Counted from the stretch's first letter, positions 8,013-18,807 are shown. The stretch: DNA of 64,000 nt from Methanospirillum hungatei JF-1 (GCF_000013445.1 NC_007796.1:620001-684000), one strand, 5' to 3'. The notes: a model not told the origin generated them from the sequence alone. Numbers and translations: made by a program.

Positions 8013-10310
8013 TTAAGAAAACCGATAAGAACCCTGGGGGACCAGTATTTCAAATCTTGCCCCCTCCCCATACTTCCCCGTCTCCCGTATTGACAGACCG
8101 GTTATCGAGAGAATCTCCTTGATCAGAAAAAGCCCGAAACCGGTATTTTTTCCATAACCTCGTTCAAAAATATTTTCCTTTTCAGAATCCGGAATACCTA
8201 TTCCGTCATCCTCATAGAGAATTATCAGATCCTGTCCCTCCTGTCTTTTAGACAAAAGTATCTGGCTGACTTTTTCTCCATGCATCAGACTGTTCTGAAT
8301 CAGATTTTCAAAGACCATACCCAGCATCTGATCTGCAAAAACTTCAAGACCTTTTAATTCATTGACTACCTTCATTCCATCAGCATTTAAAGCATCAACC
8401 AGATGGGAAATATTCTGCCATTGCGGGCTTTCGGCTCCAATATTCTGATAGGTACTGGTGAACAGAATTTTTCGTTCAATATCTCCGGTTATAGAGCCAA
8501 TCCGGCCGATTAACTCTTTTTCACTCTCGGTGTCAATTTCTTCTGCCAGGAGGTAAAGAAATCCTTTCAGGGCAGTCAAACTGTTTTTCACATCATGACG
8601 GGTGATGCTGGTAAGCAGGGAGAGTTTTTTATTAACCATGGTAAGAGCCTGGGATATTCGTCTCTGTTCTCCGATGTCAAGGAAAGAAACTACCGATCCA
8701 TATCCTTTCAGCCTGAGTAAGGATGCCGTTGCCATTATCCATGCTATCTCTCCGTTTGGGTTTTGTATACCGATTTCAATTCCTGCAATATTTTCTCCTT
8801 GTTTGAGAAGTTCTAGTAAAGGGTAGGTTTGTGATGAGCTGACTATGGTGCCGTCATTTTTAAATATTGTCCATTCTGGTCTAGAGATGCCTTTATCAAT
8901 GAGTTCTTCACGGCTGACATGCAGAATCCGTGCTGCATGCTGGTTCACTTCAATGATTGCACCATTCTCATCCGTCACGATAATGCCGGTTGGAACACTG
9001 GAGAACAGCGTCTCATACTTCTGCATTGCTTCACAGACGATCTCTTCACTGGTTTTACGTTCGGTAATATCAGTAACAATCCCCTGCAACGCAGTAATGG
9101 TGCCTGATTTATCTGTTATCGGGGAATTTCTCTGGGATACCCATTTCAGTTCTCCTGATTTGGTGATAATCTGAAATTCATACGTCTCCGGAATAATCCC
9201 ATTGAGCAGGTCTTTATATGCCTTCTCAAAGTATTCAAGGCTGTGCGGGGCTATACATCTTCGAAGTAAATCTGGGTTTCTATAAAATTCCTCCTGGGTA
9301 TACCCCGTAATCTCCAGAACTGAGGGACTAATATATTCATATTTCCATTCAGGGAGGCGGAGCATGAAGATAAGATCTCTTGATTTCTCTGCAAGAAGTC
9401 GGTATTTCTCTTCACTATCAAGAAGAGCCGATTCCATCCGTTTTCTGTCGGTAATATCGATATGAGATCCGACCATCCGGCAGGGATTGCCTTCATTATC
9501 CCATGCAACAACCTTTCCTCTTCCATGGATGTACCGGTAGTCACCATTTTTTGTCCTGATGCGAAACTCGATATCAAACCCTTTGTCCTTTCTGGTAAGG
9601 CTCTCCTGTATCTCCTTTTCAGCACGAATCACATCATCAGGATGAAGAAGTGACCGCCAGTTCTCATAATTACCCTCAAATTCTCCAGGCTCATATCCGA
9701 TCATCCGGTAGTACCAGTCACTAAAAAAAGCCTCGTTGGTCTTGAGATTCCAATCCCAGATTCCATCACTGGTCGCTTCCATGACCAATCTGTACCGTTC
9801 CTCACTCTCCCGTATTTGTTCAGACTGCAGGGCAAGTTGTTCAATCGTCCTTCGAAGCTCCTCTTCAGACGCAGCAAGCTCTTCATTTAATGATGTTAGT
9901 TCCTCATTTTTCTTTTCAAGTTCAAATGCTGCATGTGCGTGCTGAACAGCCCGGTTCACCATATTGATTAGTTCAATAAAAAGAGCAGCAGGATTCCCGT
10001 CTTTTTGCAGATAGAATGACGCCCCGGAATTCAGCGCTTCGATTGCGACATCCTCCCTCCCCCTTCCGGTGAATATTATAAAAGGAATGATTGCGTTCTT
10101 CTCACGAATCTTTTTTAAAAATTCAATTCCGTTCATTCCTGGCATTTCATAATCAGAAATGATCACATCAAATATTTGCTCCTGCATGGTCTCCAATGCA
10201 GCTTTCGCAGATATCGCCGTAGTAATCTGAATCATGCCGGAATGTTCAAGAAACATCTTTCCAATTTCAAGAAAGGATGGATCATCATCGACATAGAGCG
10301 CTGAGATCAT
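8013..10310 (-). CDS. Soluble REC-PAS-PAS-PAS histidine kinase
   Basis: Of two in-frame starts I choose ATG 10310 (MISALYVDDDP), giving 765 aa; the longer form from 10349 adds 13 residues with no family match. Receiver domain at 1-120 with phosphoacceptor D53 in SDYEMPGMNG, then a Glu-rich coiled coil (EKKNEELTSLNEELAASEEE), three PAS units (the first is PAS_3-like with WYYRMIGYEPGEFEG; then PAS sections ending DITERK and DIGEQRR), and a kinase core with ITRHDVKN, N-box NLIQNSLMHGE, DDGIGI and GFGLFLI. It shares its order and receiver motif with the kinase at 1854-4544, so the two are paralogues. Cytosolic; stimulus unknown. Confidence 0.9.
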   Translation of the reverse strand: MISALYVDDDPSFLEIGKMFLEHSGMIQITTAISAKAALETMQEQIFDVIISDYEMPGMNGIEFLKKIREKNAIIPFIIFTGRGREDVAIEALNSGASFYLQKDGNPAALFIELINMVNRAVQHAHAAFELEKKNEELTSLNEELAASEEELRRTIEQLALQSEQIRESEERYRLVMEATSDGIWDWNLKTNEAFFSDWYYRMIGYEPGEFEGNYENWRSLLHPDDVIRAEKEIQESLTRKDKGFDIEFRIRTKNGDYRYIHGRGKVVAWDNEGNPCRMVGSHIDITDRKRMESALLDSEEKYRLLAEKSRDLIFMLRLPEWKYEYISPSVLEITGYTQEEFYRNPDLLRRCIAPHSLEYFEKAYKDLLNGIIPETYEFQIITKSGELKWVSQRNSPITDKSGTITALQGIVTDITERKTSEEIVCEAMQKYETLFSSVPTGIIVTDENGAIIEVNQHAARILHVSREELIDKGISRPEWTIFKNDGTIVSSSQTYPLLELLKQGENIAGIEIGIQNPNGEIAWIMATASLLRLKGYGSVVSFLDIGEQRRISQALTMVNKKLSLLTSITRHDVKNSLTALKGFLYLLAEEIDTESEKELIGRIGSITGDIERKILFTSTYQNIGAESPQWQNISHLVDALNADGMKVVNELKGLEVFADQMLGMVFENLIQNSLMHGEKVSQILLSKRQEGQDLIILYEDDGIGIPDSEKENIFERGYGKNTGFGLFLIKEILSITGLSIRETGKYGEGARFEILVPQGSYRFS

Positions 10311-10420
10311 AACGTATCCTGGATATATGGGAATTATACCCTTGAGCATTTAAGACTGACCTTTAATCCAGATCATATCTGGATATTCAGATATAGGCCT
10401 GACACTAACATTTTAACTGC

Positions 10421-13400
10421 ATGCCAGGTCAGATCGTTCTTATTCATGCAGTTCCCGGCACCGGTCTAAGTGAGACGGTCAATACTTATATATCCCATAT
10501 CAAAGAGGATCCCTTTGGCTCGTGGTTGATTCTTCCGACACACAGACTAATCAGGATGGTTCGGGACCAGCTGATCAAGTCCGGAATCACCTTTCTTCCT
10601 GACCACATCTGCACTCCTGATGACCTGTGCAGATATCTTATCGACCGGTATGGAGATGGAACGGTTCTCATAAAGCCGGAGACATCACGTCTTCTTCTTG
10701 TAGATCTGTTAAAAAAACACCAGGATGAACTCACCCTCTTTTTTGCCCAGAAAAATCCATCGCCCCGTGCAGTCCAGGACCTTCAGATCCTCATGCAGGT
10801 CATCATCCGGAGAGAGATAGACTATCCTGCCTGCCTGGGGCCTCTGCAATCTGAAAAAAGTCATCAGATATCTCTTCTAATATCCGCATATCAACACATA
10901 CTCAGTGAAAACAATCTCGTAGATCAGGATACCCTGCTCTCATGGACGATAGATTTTCTTAAGAAAAGAGATCCTACGGATATCAGGTCAATCATCCGTC
11001 ATGTCCATATATTCGGACTTTTTGAACCTATGCCCCTTGAAAAAAGATTGATATGCACATTGGGAGAAGTAGGCGAAACCCTGCATTATACGCTTCCCGA
11101 TGGGAAAGATCCGGATATTTTTTCAGACACGGGTGACTGGCTCTCCTATGGGAGTGAGGAGGTCATACCATCAACCGGGATGGAGCAGCAAATGACGACC
11201 ATCTTCTGTCATGATCCATCCGGAAATGATGACTACCTGAACTTTCCCCATATATCTGGAATGGGGTTTTCAGATCCGGCGACGGAGATGAGAGAGGTGA
11301 TACGGGAAATCGTGCGGTTGCATGAAATTGGAGTTTCTTATGAGGATATCGCAATTGCCACTCCTGATTTCAGGTCTACCCGTGTCTATGCGTTGGAAGC
11401 ATGTACTGATTCTGGTATACCTGTCCGACCATCACAAGGCTCTCTTCTGCAATCCTCTCCACTTATCGCATATTATCTCTCCATTTTTGATCTCATAGAA
11501 AAAGGGATGCGATATGATGAGTTGGTACGAGTCATACAAAGTCCGTATTGCAGGTTCCGATGGGAGCCAGAAGAAGACGCGGATCAAAAATCAGGCGACC
11601 AGAAGAAGAGCGGAAAGAGAGATTCCCGATATAAATATCTTTCTTATAAAAATTTTGATCTCCTCTGTCGGACATATGGGTTGGATGGGGGTCATATCGA
11701 CTGGGAAAAACGGCTCCCTGATGTTCTTTTATTCTCTGATGATGAGGGTGATGAACAGCCATTACCAGATGGGCAAGGCTTTGTTCAGAGTAAAAAACCA
11801 GTCTCACGGACATACCACCCCCGGCGCCCACTTGAAAAACAGGAGATTGCAGATACAATAGAGGGTATTATCAGGCTGGTAGGAATTATCAAGAGACTTC
11901 GTGACAAACGAACTATTCGTGAGCATATCTGGCACTTTAAAACAATATTAAAAGAGATCGGCTCACCGGTTCCCGGCCTGGCACATGCCAATTCCCTGAA
12001 TGCCTGGCTGACGGATGAGGAATACCTGGACCTGTCCTCTTTTCACACACTGCTCAGTGAGTTACAGGATCTCTCAGGGACCGGTGTTATCTCTTACCTG
12101 AATCCGGCTGTACCGGTGACATTTATTGATTTCATTGGTGCCGTTCGTCATGTTCTGCAGGAAAAGTCAGGCAATGTATCTCCCGATGCTTCAGGAGTCA
12201 TTCTTACAGGAATTCGTGAAATCGCTCATCAGCACTATCCTTATGTTTTTTTGGTCTCACTCAATGAAGGCCATATTCCCCGGCTTACAACACGACTCCC
12301 ATTCACAAACTCCAGTGAGAACAGCCGGATGGATACAAGAACCCTCTCTGATATTCTCAGACAGGAAAAATACCAGTTTATTACTGCACTCGCAGCCGGA
12401 ACGACCCATCTCTACCTGAGCTGGTATGAACACAAGGATGAACGGACCGTCTTGTCATCGGTCTTCATCGATTATCTCAAATCATCTACGCTTCTCCCTG
12501 AATGGGGACGTGGTTCAGATGAGGGTGGTTATTCCGGGTTTCCTGGAGATATGGAGGCATCCTACTCTGCAGGAGTCTGTATCCATAACTCTGAATGGGA
12601 GAGATCACGCTCATATATTCCGGAAGATGTTCTGTTGTCCTCATTGGTACAGAGGATATCAATTGAACGAACATACCGGTTCAGATTAAACCGTTCAGAG
12701 TATGATGGAATCATTGGAGATGATCAGATTATCAGGTCGGCTCTCCACTTTCAATTCAGTCCGGCATACTCATGGTCTGCGTCGATGCTTGAGACCTATG
12801 CGAAATGTCCGTTCAGGTTTTATCTTGAACGGGTTCTTCATATCCGGCCTCTTCCTGATATTGGAAGTGACATCCCCCCTGAGACAAAGGGGAATCTTAT
12901 TCATGTCATTATGAGCCGTTTCAAACGGACTATGCATGAAAACCGCCTTCTCCCGATCAAAGAGGCCGGGTTTGATACTGCACTCTCCCTCATCAGGGAT
13001 ATTGCAGAGGAAGAGTGTGATAAAGTTCCTTATACGACTCCGCTCTGGATAGCAAAGAAAAGGCAGATTATGGGGGGAGAAGATATCGGTGGCGGCATTC
13101 TGGAGCGGTTCATAATGACTGAAATTGACCGCCTGAGTCCTGATGAAGATGGGAGGGTTCCTCATCAGTTCACCCCCCGGTTTTTTGAATACTCATTCGG
13201 AGCAGTGAGAGGTCCTGATGATGATCCTGATTCCAGGACTGAACCGGTTGATCTTCTGGCAATTCAGAGGGAGTTGAAAAAATCTCAAAACCCCGGTCAG
13301 AATGATAGGGATACGAGCGAGTCTGAAAATTCCATTCGGTTTATTGGAAAGATTGATCGGATTGATCTGACTCCTGACGGGCTTTTTGGTATCATAGACT

Positions 13401-13843
13401 ATAAAACCGGGAAGAACATTCCTGGATCATCAGACCTTACCCGTATGACTGCATTACAGCTTCCCCTCTATCTTCTGGCATATCAGCACATATCTTCCAA
13501 TAAACCGGTTTTTGGCTCCTATATACAACTTCAACGCAAAATCCTTCATTCAATACCTCTCTATGATCCCACGTTAAAACAGACCCTTCCCAAAGGAAAA
13601 TTGCCCAGATCAGAACCGCAGTGGCAGGAAATTCTTGAAAATGCACTGCATAGTTCCATCTCTCATGTTCATGATATAAGGAATGGATTGTTCCCGATTC
13701 AGGCCACAACCGAATGCAATGCAGACTGGTACTGTCCGTATAAAACCATATGCAGGTTCCAGCCAGACAGGGGTTCACAGCTGGGAGAATGGTACCGGTA
13801 TCCCTCTGTATCTGATGTATGTTTAGAGGAGGCTGAGGCATAA
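10421..13843 (+). CDS. addB: AddB-like helicase-nuclease subunit
   Basis: 1140 aa. The N-terminal P-loop region reads IHAVPGTGLSETV: the glycines are kept but the Walker A lysine is Leu, as expected for an AddB-type subunit that no longer drives translocation. A C-terminal PD-(D/E)XK nuclease is visible: GKIDRID...GIIDYKTG with D993 and K995. Four cysteines, C796 (YAKCPF), C1099, C1105 and C1111, are placed like the Fe-S staple of AddB, though the last three are spaced C-x5-C-x5-C rather than C-x2-C-x5-C. The next gene overlaps it by one base (TAATG), indicating a two-gene operon and a heterodimer that processes double-strand DNA ends. Confidence 0.85.
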   Translation: MPGQIVLIHAVPGTGLSETVNTYISHIKEDPFGSWLILPTHRLIRMVRDQLIKSGITFLPDHICTPDDLCRYLIDRYGDGTVLIKPETSRLLLVDLLKKHQDELTLFFAQKNPSPRAVQDLQILMQVIIRREIDYPACLGPLQSEKSHQISLLISAYQHILSENNLVDQDTLLSWTIDFLKKRDPTDIRSIIRHVHIFGLFEPMPLEKRLICTLGEVGETLHYTLPDGKDPDIFSDTGDWLSYGSEEVIPSTGMEQQMTTIFCHDPSGNDDYLNFPHISGMGFSDPATEMREVIREIVRLHEIGVSYEDIAIATPDFRSTRVYALEACTDSGIPVRPSQGSLLQSSPLIAYYLSIFDLIEKGMRYDELVRVIQSPYCRFRWEPEEDADQKSGDQKKSGKRDSRYKYLSYKNFDLLCRTYGLDGGHIDWEKRLPDVLLFSDDEGDEQPLPDGQGFVQSKKPVSRTYHPRRPLEKQEIADTIEGIIRLVGIIKRLRDKRTIREHIWHFKTILKEIGSPVPGLAHANSLNAWLTDEEYLDLSSFHTLLSELQDLSGTGVISYLNPAVPVTFIDFIGAVRHVLQEKSGNVSPDASGVILTGIREIAHQHYPYVFLVSLNEGHIPRLTTRLPFTNSSENSRMDTRTLSDILRQEKYQFITALAAGTTHLYLSWYEHKDERTVLSSVFIDYLKSSTLLPEWGRGSDEGGYSGFPGDMEASYSAGVCIHNSEWERSRSYIPEDVLLSSLVQRISIERTYRFRLNRSEYDGIIGDDQIIRSALHFQFSPAYSWSASMLETYAKCPFRFYLERVLHIRPLPDIGSDIPPETKGNLIHVIMSRFKRTMHENRLLPIKEAGFDTALSLIRDIAEEECDKVPYTTPLWIAKKRQIMGGEDIGGGILERFIMTEIDRLSPDEDGRVPHQFTPRFFEYSFGAVRGPDDDPDSRTEPVDLLAIQRELKKSQNPGQNDRDTSESENSIRFIGKIDRIDLTPDGLFGIIDYKTGKNIPGSSDLTRMTALQLPLYLLAYQHISSNKPVFGSYIQLQRKILHSIPLYDPTLKQTLPKGKLPRSEPQWQEILENALHSSISHVHDIRNGLFPIQATTECNADWYCPYKTICRFQPDRGSQLGEWYRYPSVSDVCLEEAEA

Positions 13844-16800
13844 TGGCAGCAACCCCCCGTCAACTTGAGGCAATCTCACGGCATGATGTCAGCATGGTGG
13901 TTACTGCCGGAGCAGGAACCGGTAAGACCTTTGTCCTGGTAGAAAAGTATCTGAACCTGGTTCAGGACCAGGGATATCGCATCAGGGATGTTCTTGCTCT
14001 TACCTTCACCGATAAGGCTGCGGCAGAGATGAAGGAGCGGGTCAGAAAGACCATTGCAGAACGACTCAAAGATGATCCTGACAATCAGGTCTGGAAGGAT
14101 GCACACGAAGAGCTTGTCATTGCACCGGTTATGACATTTCATTCCTTCTGTGCTCAGATTCTCCGGGAATTTGCCATTGAAGCAGGGCTTGACCCGGGTT
14201 TTGTGATCCTTGATGAGGGGCAGGCACTGGCTGTAGAACGGGAAGCATTTGAAACCCTCATTAGAAAACCTCCGGAAGAGATACAGGAATCACTTATCCG
14301 GCTTCTCGCACAGATTGAAAAATTCCAGGTCAATCAGATCATGACAACGCTCGCTAAAAATACCGACGCATTTTTACAGTTTGCAGAGGACCTGGCAGGA
14401 GATCCGGATGGAATCATCAATGCATGGGAGATTTTTTTAGAACAGGTCAGAACCCCGGTTATAAATCAGTTTTTCGCTGACACGGATATTAGAGATGCAA
14501 TTTCAGATTTCATCAGATTTGAAGAGGTATATAGAAACAAGGATGATCGTGCAGTCCGGTATTTACAGCAGGTCTGTCCTTATCTGTATGATCTCACTCC
14601 TGATGCCCCACCTGAAACGTTGCATAAAGCAGCGGAAGAATTTCTAAAAATTCGTCCGACCGGTAAACTGGGGTCACAAAAAATATGGGACAATGATGAC
14701 TTAATCCGGTTTCGTGAAGCGAAAACCTGCCTTATCGAAAACCTTGAAAAAGCAGTTCCATTTTTCTCCCTGTATATCGATAAAGATTCACGATTTACTG
14801 CATCAACCATCACGTTCTTTAGGGATCTGGCTCTCGTGGCAGGATATTACTTCGACCTTTTACACATGCTGAAAAGGCAGGCAAACGGAGTTGATTTCAA
14901 TGATCTCATCCAGTTGACCCGGGAATTTCTGCAATCCCATCAGGATATCGTTGCACGGCATATCAGACCACGGTATCAGTATATTCTGGTTGATGAATTC
15001 CAGGACACCGACCCTGCTCAATTTGAAATAATTACTGCTATTATTGGTGAATTACAACCAGGAACGCGAAGCCTCTTCATCGTCGGTGATCCCAAGCAGT
15101 CGATTTACCTGTTCCGGAATGCGGATGTGACACGGTTTAAAGAAGCTCAGACCCGTATTCTTTCCGATTGCAAGGGAAATCTCATCAATCTGGATACGAG
15201 TTTTCGAAGTTGCCGGGAGGTTATCGGATGTGTCAATTATCTCTTCTCCCGAATCTTTGCATCAACCGAAAAGCCCTGGGAGTTTGGATATGAACCAATT
15301 CAGGTCTGCGATGACCGAAAAGCATCACCGGGTTCGATTACCGTTCTGCTTCCTGGAAAGGCACCAAAAGGGAGTGAACGATCAGAAACAAAGGAGATAG
15401 AAGCAGGAATGGTGGCAGATCTTGTTCATCAGATCGTCTCATGCGGTTCATTTCAAATTACCGACCGGGACGGGGTAATGCGACCGGCCGGATATGGAGA
15501 TATCGCAATTCTTATTGAGCGACGGACTCATCTTACCCGGTATACGACCGCTCTTTCCAGAAAAGAGACACCTTTTTATGTCCATGGGGGGATTGGATTC
15601 TACTCCCGGCAGGAGATCTATGATATCTATAATATTCTCTCGTTCCTCTTACGGCCCTATGATAGTGCTGCACTTTTCGGTGTCCTTCGGTCCCCTTATT
15701 TCAGCTTCTCTGATCCGCTGATCTATCATATCCTTAACGTTCCTGGAGCGAAACGAAGATGGAGCCTGTATGAGAAGTTAAGAGCCTGTGCTGAACGATT
15801 CTGTACCCGCCCCTCTGAAATAGAACCATCAGCGGAGATCCTTTCCTGCTCACCTGCTGACCAGGAGCTCATTCTCCGTGCAGCCCGGTTGCTTGAATCA
15901 TGGAGAAACCTGGCCGGGAGAGAGCCGGTGGTGCCTTTGGTAAACCGCATTATACGAGAATCCGGCATTCTTACTATCTATGGTGCATTAGAGCAGGGTG
16001 AACAACAGGCTGCAAATCTGACAAAACTTCTTGGAATCATCCGGGGGAGAACAGAGGGAGGATACTATAGTTTATTTGATCTGGTACAGGACATGATGAT
16101 CTCTATCGCCGATGAGGAACGGGAAGGGGAGGCTGCACTTGATACCCTCTCGAAGACATCGGTGAATATTATGACCGTGCATGCCGCGAAGGGTCTTGAA
16201 TTCCCTGTCGTCATACTTCCTGACATGGGTTCATCACGAGAAGGAAAACTGGGCCCCATACTTTCCGGTGATCATCCTCATCTCTATGGGGTCAGGATTC
16301 CGGATCCTGATCAGGATTTTGATATCAAAGAAACTCCGGTCTATACTGCATTGTCGCTTATTCAGAAAGAAAAGGAATCGGCTGAGCGAAAACGACTCTT
16401 CTATGTCGGAGCCACGAGAGCCAGGGATCATCTTGTTCTCTGTGGGAAACAACCTGATAAATTCTATGAATCGGTTGATAAGAGTAATAACAGGATTGAC
16501 TGGGTGTGCACGCTCTTTGGGATAACAAAGGACATTGCAGAAGAAGGGGGCGTTATTAGCATTGATCCGGAAGATGGCGGAAAACCTATAGATATTACCA
16601 TCCTGACCGATCCTGATCAACTGACCCGGATGTGGGCACAGGAAGCACTTCCTCCTCTTACCCTTCCAGATGAGTATGCCAAGTTGTCCGGAACCAGAAA
16701 ACGTGGTCTTTACTCGGATATGCCTGATGAAAAAGCCACGATCAGACCTGTTCCGGTGACCGATATAGGACTATTGGGAAAAGCGACCGGGCATGAAGAG

Positions 16801-17292
16801 ACTATTCATCAGGTCACGATTCCTGGTGGCTCTCATCTCCTGCCTGATGAGATTGGAACCCTGCTTCATCATATCTTTTCAGGAAAGGATACAAAATCAG
16901 TACTTGTCTCGTATGGTATCACAAGTCCTGAAGCAGAGTCCTTTTGTAATACCTTATATCAGCGGTTTTGCAGCACTCCCCTCATTCGCGATGCAGTTCG
17001 TTCATTCCAGGAAGTCTCCTTTATAACCTATTCAGGGAATTTTCCGGTTACCGGACGTATTGACCGGCTGATTCAGGACAGCAGAAATGAATGGGCTGTT
17101 ATTGATTATAAATCTGGAGACAAGACCGGTGCAGAACTGCAACTGAATGTATACCGGATCGCAGCAGAGGTACTCACCGGCCAGCCGGTCAGAATGTTCC
17201 TTTATTCTATGAAAACCGGAGAGTTTACAGAGCCCCGCTTTCTTTCTGATGAAGAGATACATGTAGCTCTCAAAAGATATCTGGGAAAATAA
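13843..17292 (+). CDS. addA: AddA-like UvrD-family helicase-nuclease
   Basis: 1149 aa. SF1A helicase motifs in order: Q-motif TPRQLEAI at the start, Walker A TAGAGTGKT (~res 22-30), DEFQDTDP (~385), GDPKQSIYLFR (~410), MTVHAAKGLEFPVV and RKRLFYVGATRARDHL (~850). The C-terminal nuclease domain has FPVTGRIDRL and IDYKSG (D~1088) and QLNVYR. All catalytic residues are present, so this is the motor and one nuclease of an AddAB/RexAB-like machine for resection and recombination. It starts inside the stop codon of addB and is convergent with malQ (21 bp). AddAB is chiefly bacterial, so an ancient transfer is likely. Confidence 0.9.
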   Translation: MAATPRQLEAISRHDVSMVVTAGAGTGKTFVLVEKYLNLVQDQGYRIRDVLALTFTDKAAAEMKERVRKTIAERLKDDPDNQVWKDAHEELVIAPVMTFHSFCAQILREFAIEAGLDPGFVILDEGQALAVEREAFETLIRKPPEEIQESLIRLLAQIEKFQVNQIMTTLAKNTDAFLQFAEDLAGDPDGIINAWEIFLEQVRTPVINQFFADTDIRDAISDFIRFEEVYRNKDDRAVRYLQQVCPYLYDLTPDAPPETLHKAAEEFLKIRPTGKLGSQKIWDNDDLIRFREAKTCLIENLEKAVPFFSLYIDKDSRFTASTITFFRDLALVAGYYFDLLHMLKRQANGVDFNDLIQLTREFLQSHQDIVARHIRPRYQYILVDEFQDTDPAQFEIITAIIGELQPGTRSLFIVGDPKQSIYLFRNADVTRFKEAQTRILSDCKGNLINLDTSFRSCREVIGCVNYLFSRIFASTEKPWEFGYEPIQVCDDRKASPGSITVLLPGKAPKGSERSETKEIEAGMVADLVHQIVSCGSFQITDRDGVMRPAGYGDIAILIERRTHLTRYTTALSRKETPFYVHGGIGFYSRQEIYDIYNILSFLLRPYDSAALFGVLRSPYFSFSDPLIYHILNVPGAKRRWSLYEKLRACAERFCTRPSEIEPSAEILSCSPADQELILRAARLLESWRNLAGREPVVPLVNRIIRESGILTIYGALEQGEQQAANLTKLLGIIRGRTEGGYYSLFDLVQDMMISIADEEREGEAALDTLSKTSVNIMTVHAAKGLEFPVVILPDMGSSREGKLGPILSGDHPHLYGVRIPDPDQDFDIKETPVYTALSLIQKEKESAERKRLFYVGATRARDHLVLCGKQPDKFYESVDKSNNRIDWVCTLFGITKDIAEEGGVISIDPEDGGKPIDITILTDPDQLTRMWAQEALPPLTLPDEYAKLSGTRKRGLYSDMPDEKATIRPVPVTDIGLLGKATGHEETIHQVTIPGGSHLLPDEIGTLLHHIFSGKDTKSVLVSYGITSPEAESFCNTLYQRFCSTPLIRDAVRSFQEVSFITYSGNFPVTGRIDRLIQDSRNEWAVIDYKSGDKTGAELQLNVYRIAAEVLTGQPVRMFLYSMKTGEFTEPRFLSDEEIHVALKRYLGK

Positions 17293-17313
17293 CCCCTTTC
17301 TCCAGATTGAGGT

Positions 17314-18807
17314 TCATCTTCCGTAAATTTTTACCAGTTCTGAGAGCCGCCTGGAGAGTTCTTCTGATATCATCCTCTCCTGTAACCGCCATCTCCAGTT
17401 CCCGTGTTCAGTACCTGGTTTATTCATTCTTGCAGATGAATCAAGTCCCAGAATATCCTGTATAGGTATGATTGCAGTATTGGCACTGCTCATCATCGCT
17501 AGACGGATGAATATATCAGATATCTCATGAATTTCGGGCTCCCTTCCGAGGTATGCAATAAGCCTTTGTTTTTCTTCATGAGTTGCATCCAGTTCATACC
17601 ATCCCCTGACCGGTGTATTATCATGGGTCCCGGTATACACAACCGAATCTTTGGGGATATTATGAAGAATGTACGGGTTATCCCCGGTTGGGGAACTGAA
17701 GGCAAAGACCAGGACTTTCATTCCCGGAATCATAAACTCTCTCATAATCTCTCTGACATCAGATGTGATAATGCCCAGATCCTCCGCAATAATCGGGAGG
17801 CAGGGAAATTCTTTCACCAGGGTCCTGATGAAATCCCAGGCAGGAGCCTCTATCCACCTTCCTTCGATTGCGGTATCTGATCCTGCTCTGATCTCCCAGA
17901 ATCCAACAAGCCCCCTGAAATGATCGATCCGTACATAATCAACCATGGAGAGTTCTCTCTTCAGTCGTAAAAGCCACCAGGAAAACCCGGAATTCTTTAT
18001 GGCATCCCAGTCATAGAGTGGATTATTCCATACCTGCCCGGTTGCACTGAAATAATCCGGAGGGACACCTGCAACGAATGTTGGCCTCCTTTCTTTATCC
18101 AACCGGAAGAGATCCGAATAGGTCCAGACATCACTGCTATCGTAATCGATATAGATGGGAATATCACCGATAAGTCGAATACCGGCATTATGGCATTTTT
18201 TCCTGAGTGCCTCCCATTGGCCGGAGAAGATATACTGAATGAACTTCTCACGTTCAATTACTGAATTATTCTTCTCCTGAAACTCATGAAGTGCCTGGGG
18301 ATCCCTCTCTTTCAATGGATGAGGCCAGTCTGACCAGACAGCCGGGGCATAATATTTTCTGATTGCGGTAAAAAGAGCGTAATCATCAAGCCACCATGCC
18401 TGTTCACTACAAAAGTCGATAAACCGGGGGTCTGATCCGAAATACGCAAACCGGTTATACGCCATATCAAAGAGCCGTTCCTTATATGCAATGACGGCTT
18501 TATAATCTACTTCATCACGAGGTCCCTCCAAACCCTCCTGCAGATCTGAAGGATCAAGATAGCCGTCATTGACCATCTCCTCAGGACTGATGAGGAGAGG
18601 ATTACCTGCAAAAGCAGAGATAGAATGGTACGGGGAGTTATCATACCTGATATCGGTTGGATGGACCGGAAGGATCTGCCAGTACCGCTGTCCTGATGCC
18701 TGTAAAAAATCAACAAACCGATCTGCCTGAGGCCCCAGATCGCCAATCCCGAACTGACCGGGAAGTGAAGTGATGTGAAGAAGAATGCCACTCCCGCGGG
18801 TCTTCAT
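17314..18807 (-). CDS. malQ: 4-alpha-glucanotransferase (amylomaltase, GH77)
   Basis: 497 aa, normal for bacterial-type MalQ. It disproportionates alpha-1,4-glucans in glycogen/maltodextrin metabolism in the cytosol. Diagnostic sequences: SGILLHITSLPGQFGIGDLG at the N-terminus, YWQILPV, nucleophile region DYVRIDHFRG (catalytic Asp about residue 294), acid/base IAEDLG (about 340), and GTHDN (about 395). All three catalytic acids are present. It lies 82 bp downstream of the GH57-like gene on the same strand, consistent with a polysaccharide-processing operon. Confidence 0.95.
   Translation of the reverse strand: MKTRGSGILLHITSLPGQFGIGDLGPQADRFVDFLQASGQRYWQILPVHPTDIRYDNSPYHSISAFAGNPLLISPEEMVNDGYLDPSDLQEGLEGPRDEVDYKAVIAYKERLFDMAYNRFAYFGSDPRFIDFCSEQAWWLDDYALFTAIRKYYAPAVWSDWPHPLKERDPQALHEFQEKNNSVIEREKFIQYIFSGQWEALRKKCHNAGIRLIGDIPIYIDYDSSDVWTYSDLFRLDKERRPTFVAGVPPDYFSATGQVWNNPLYDWDAIKNSGFSWWLLRLKRELSMVDYVRIDHFRGLVGFWEIRAGSDTAIEGRWIEAPAWDFIRTLVKEFPCLPIIAEDLGIITSDVREIMREFMIPGMKVLVFAFSSPTGDNPYILHNIPKDSVVYTGTHDNTPVRGWYELDATHEEKQRLIAYLGREPEIHEISDIFIRLAMMSSANTAIIPIQDILGLDSSARMNKPGTEHGNWRWRLQERMISEELSRRLSELVKIYGR

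Noticed and set aside
7939-8071. N-terminal extension of the beta-helix protein
   Set aside because: The extra 44 residues overlap the kinase gene, lack a signal peptide, and the AGGAG at 7939 gives a better start.
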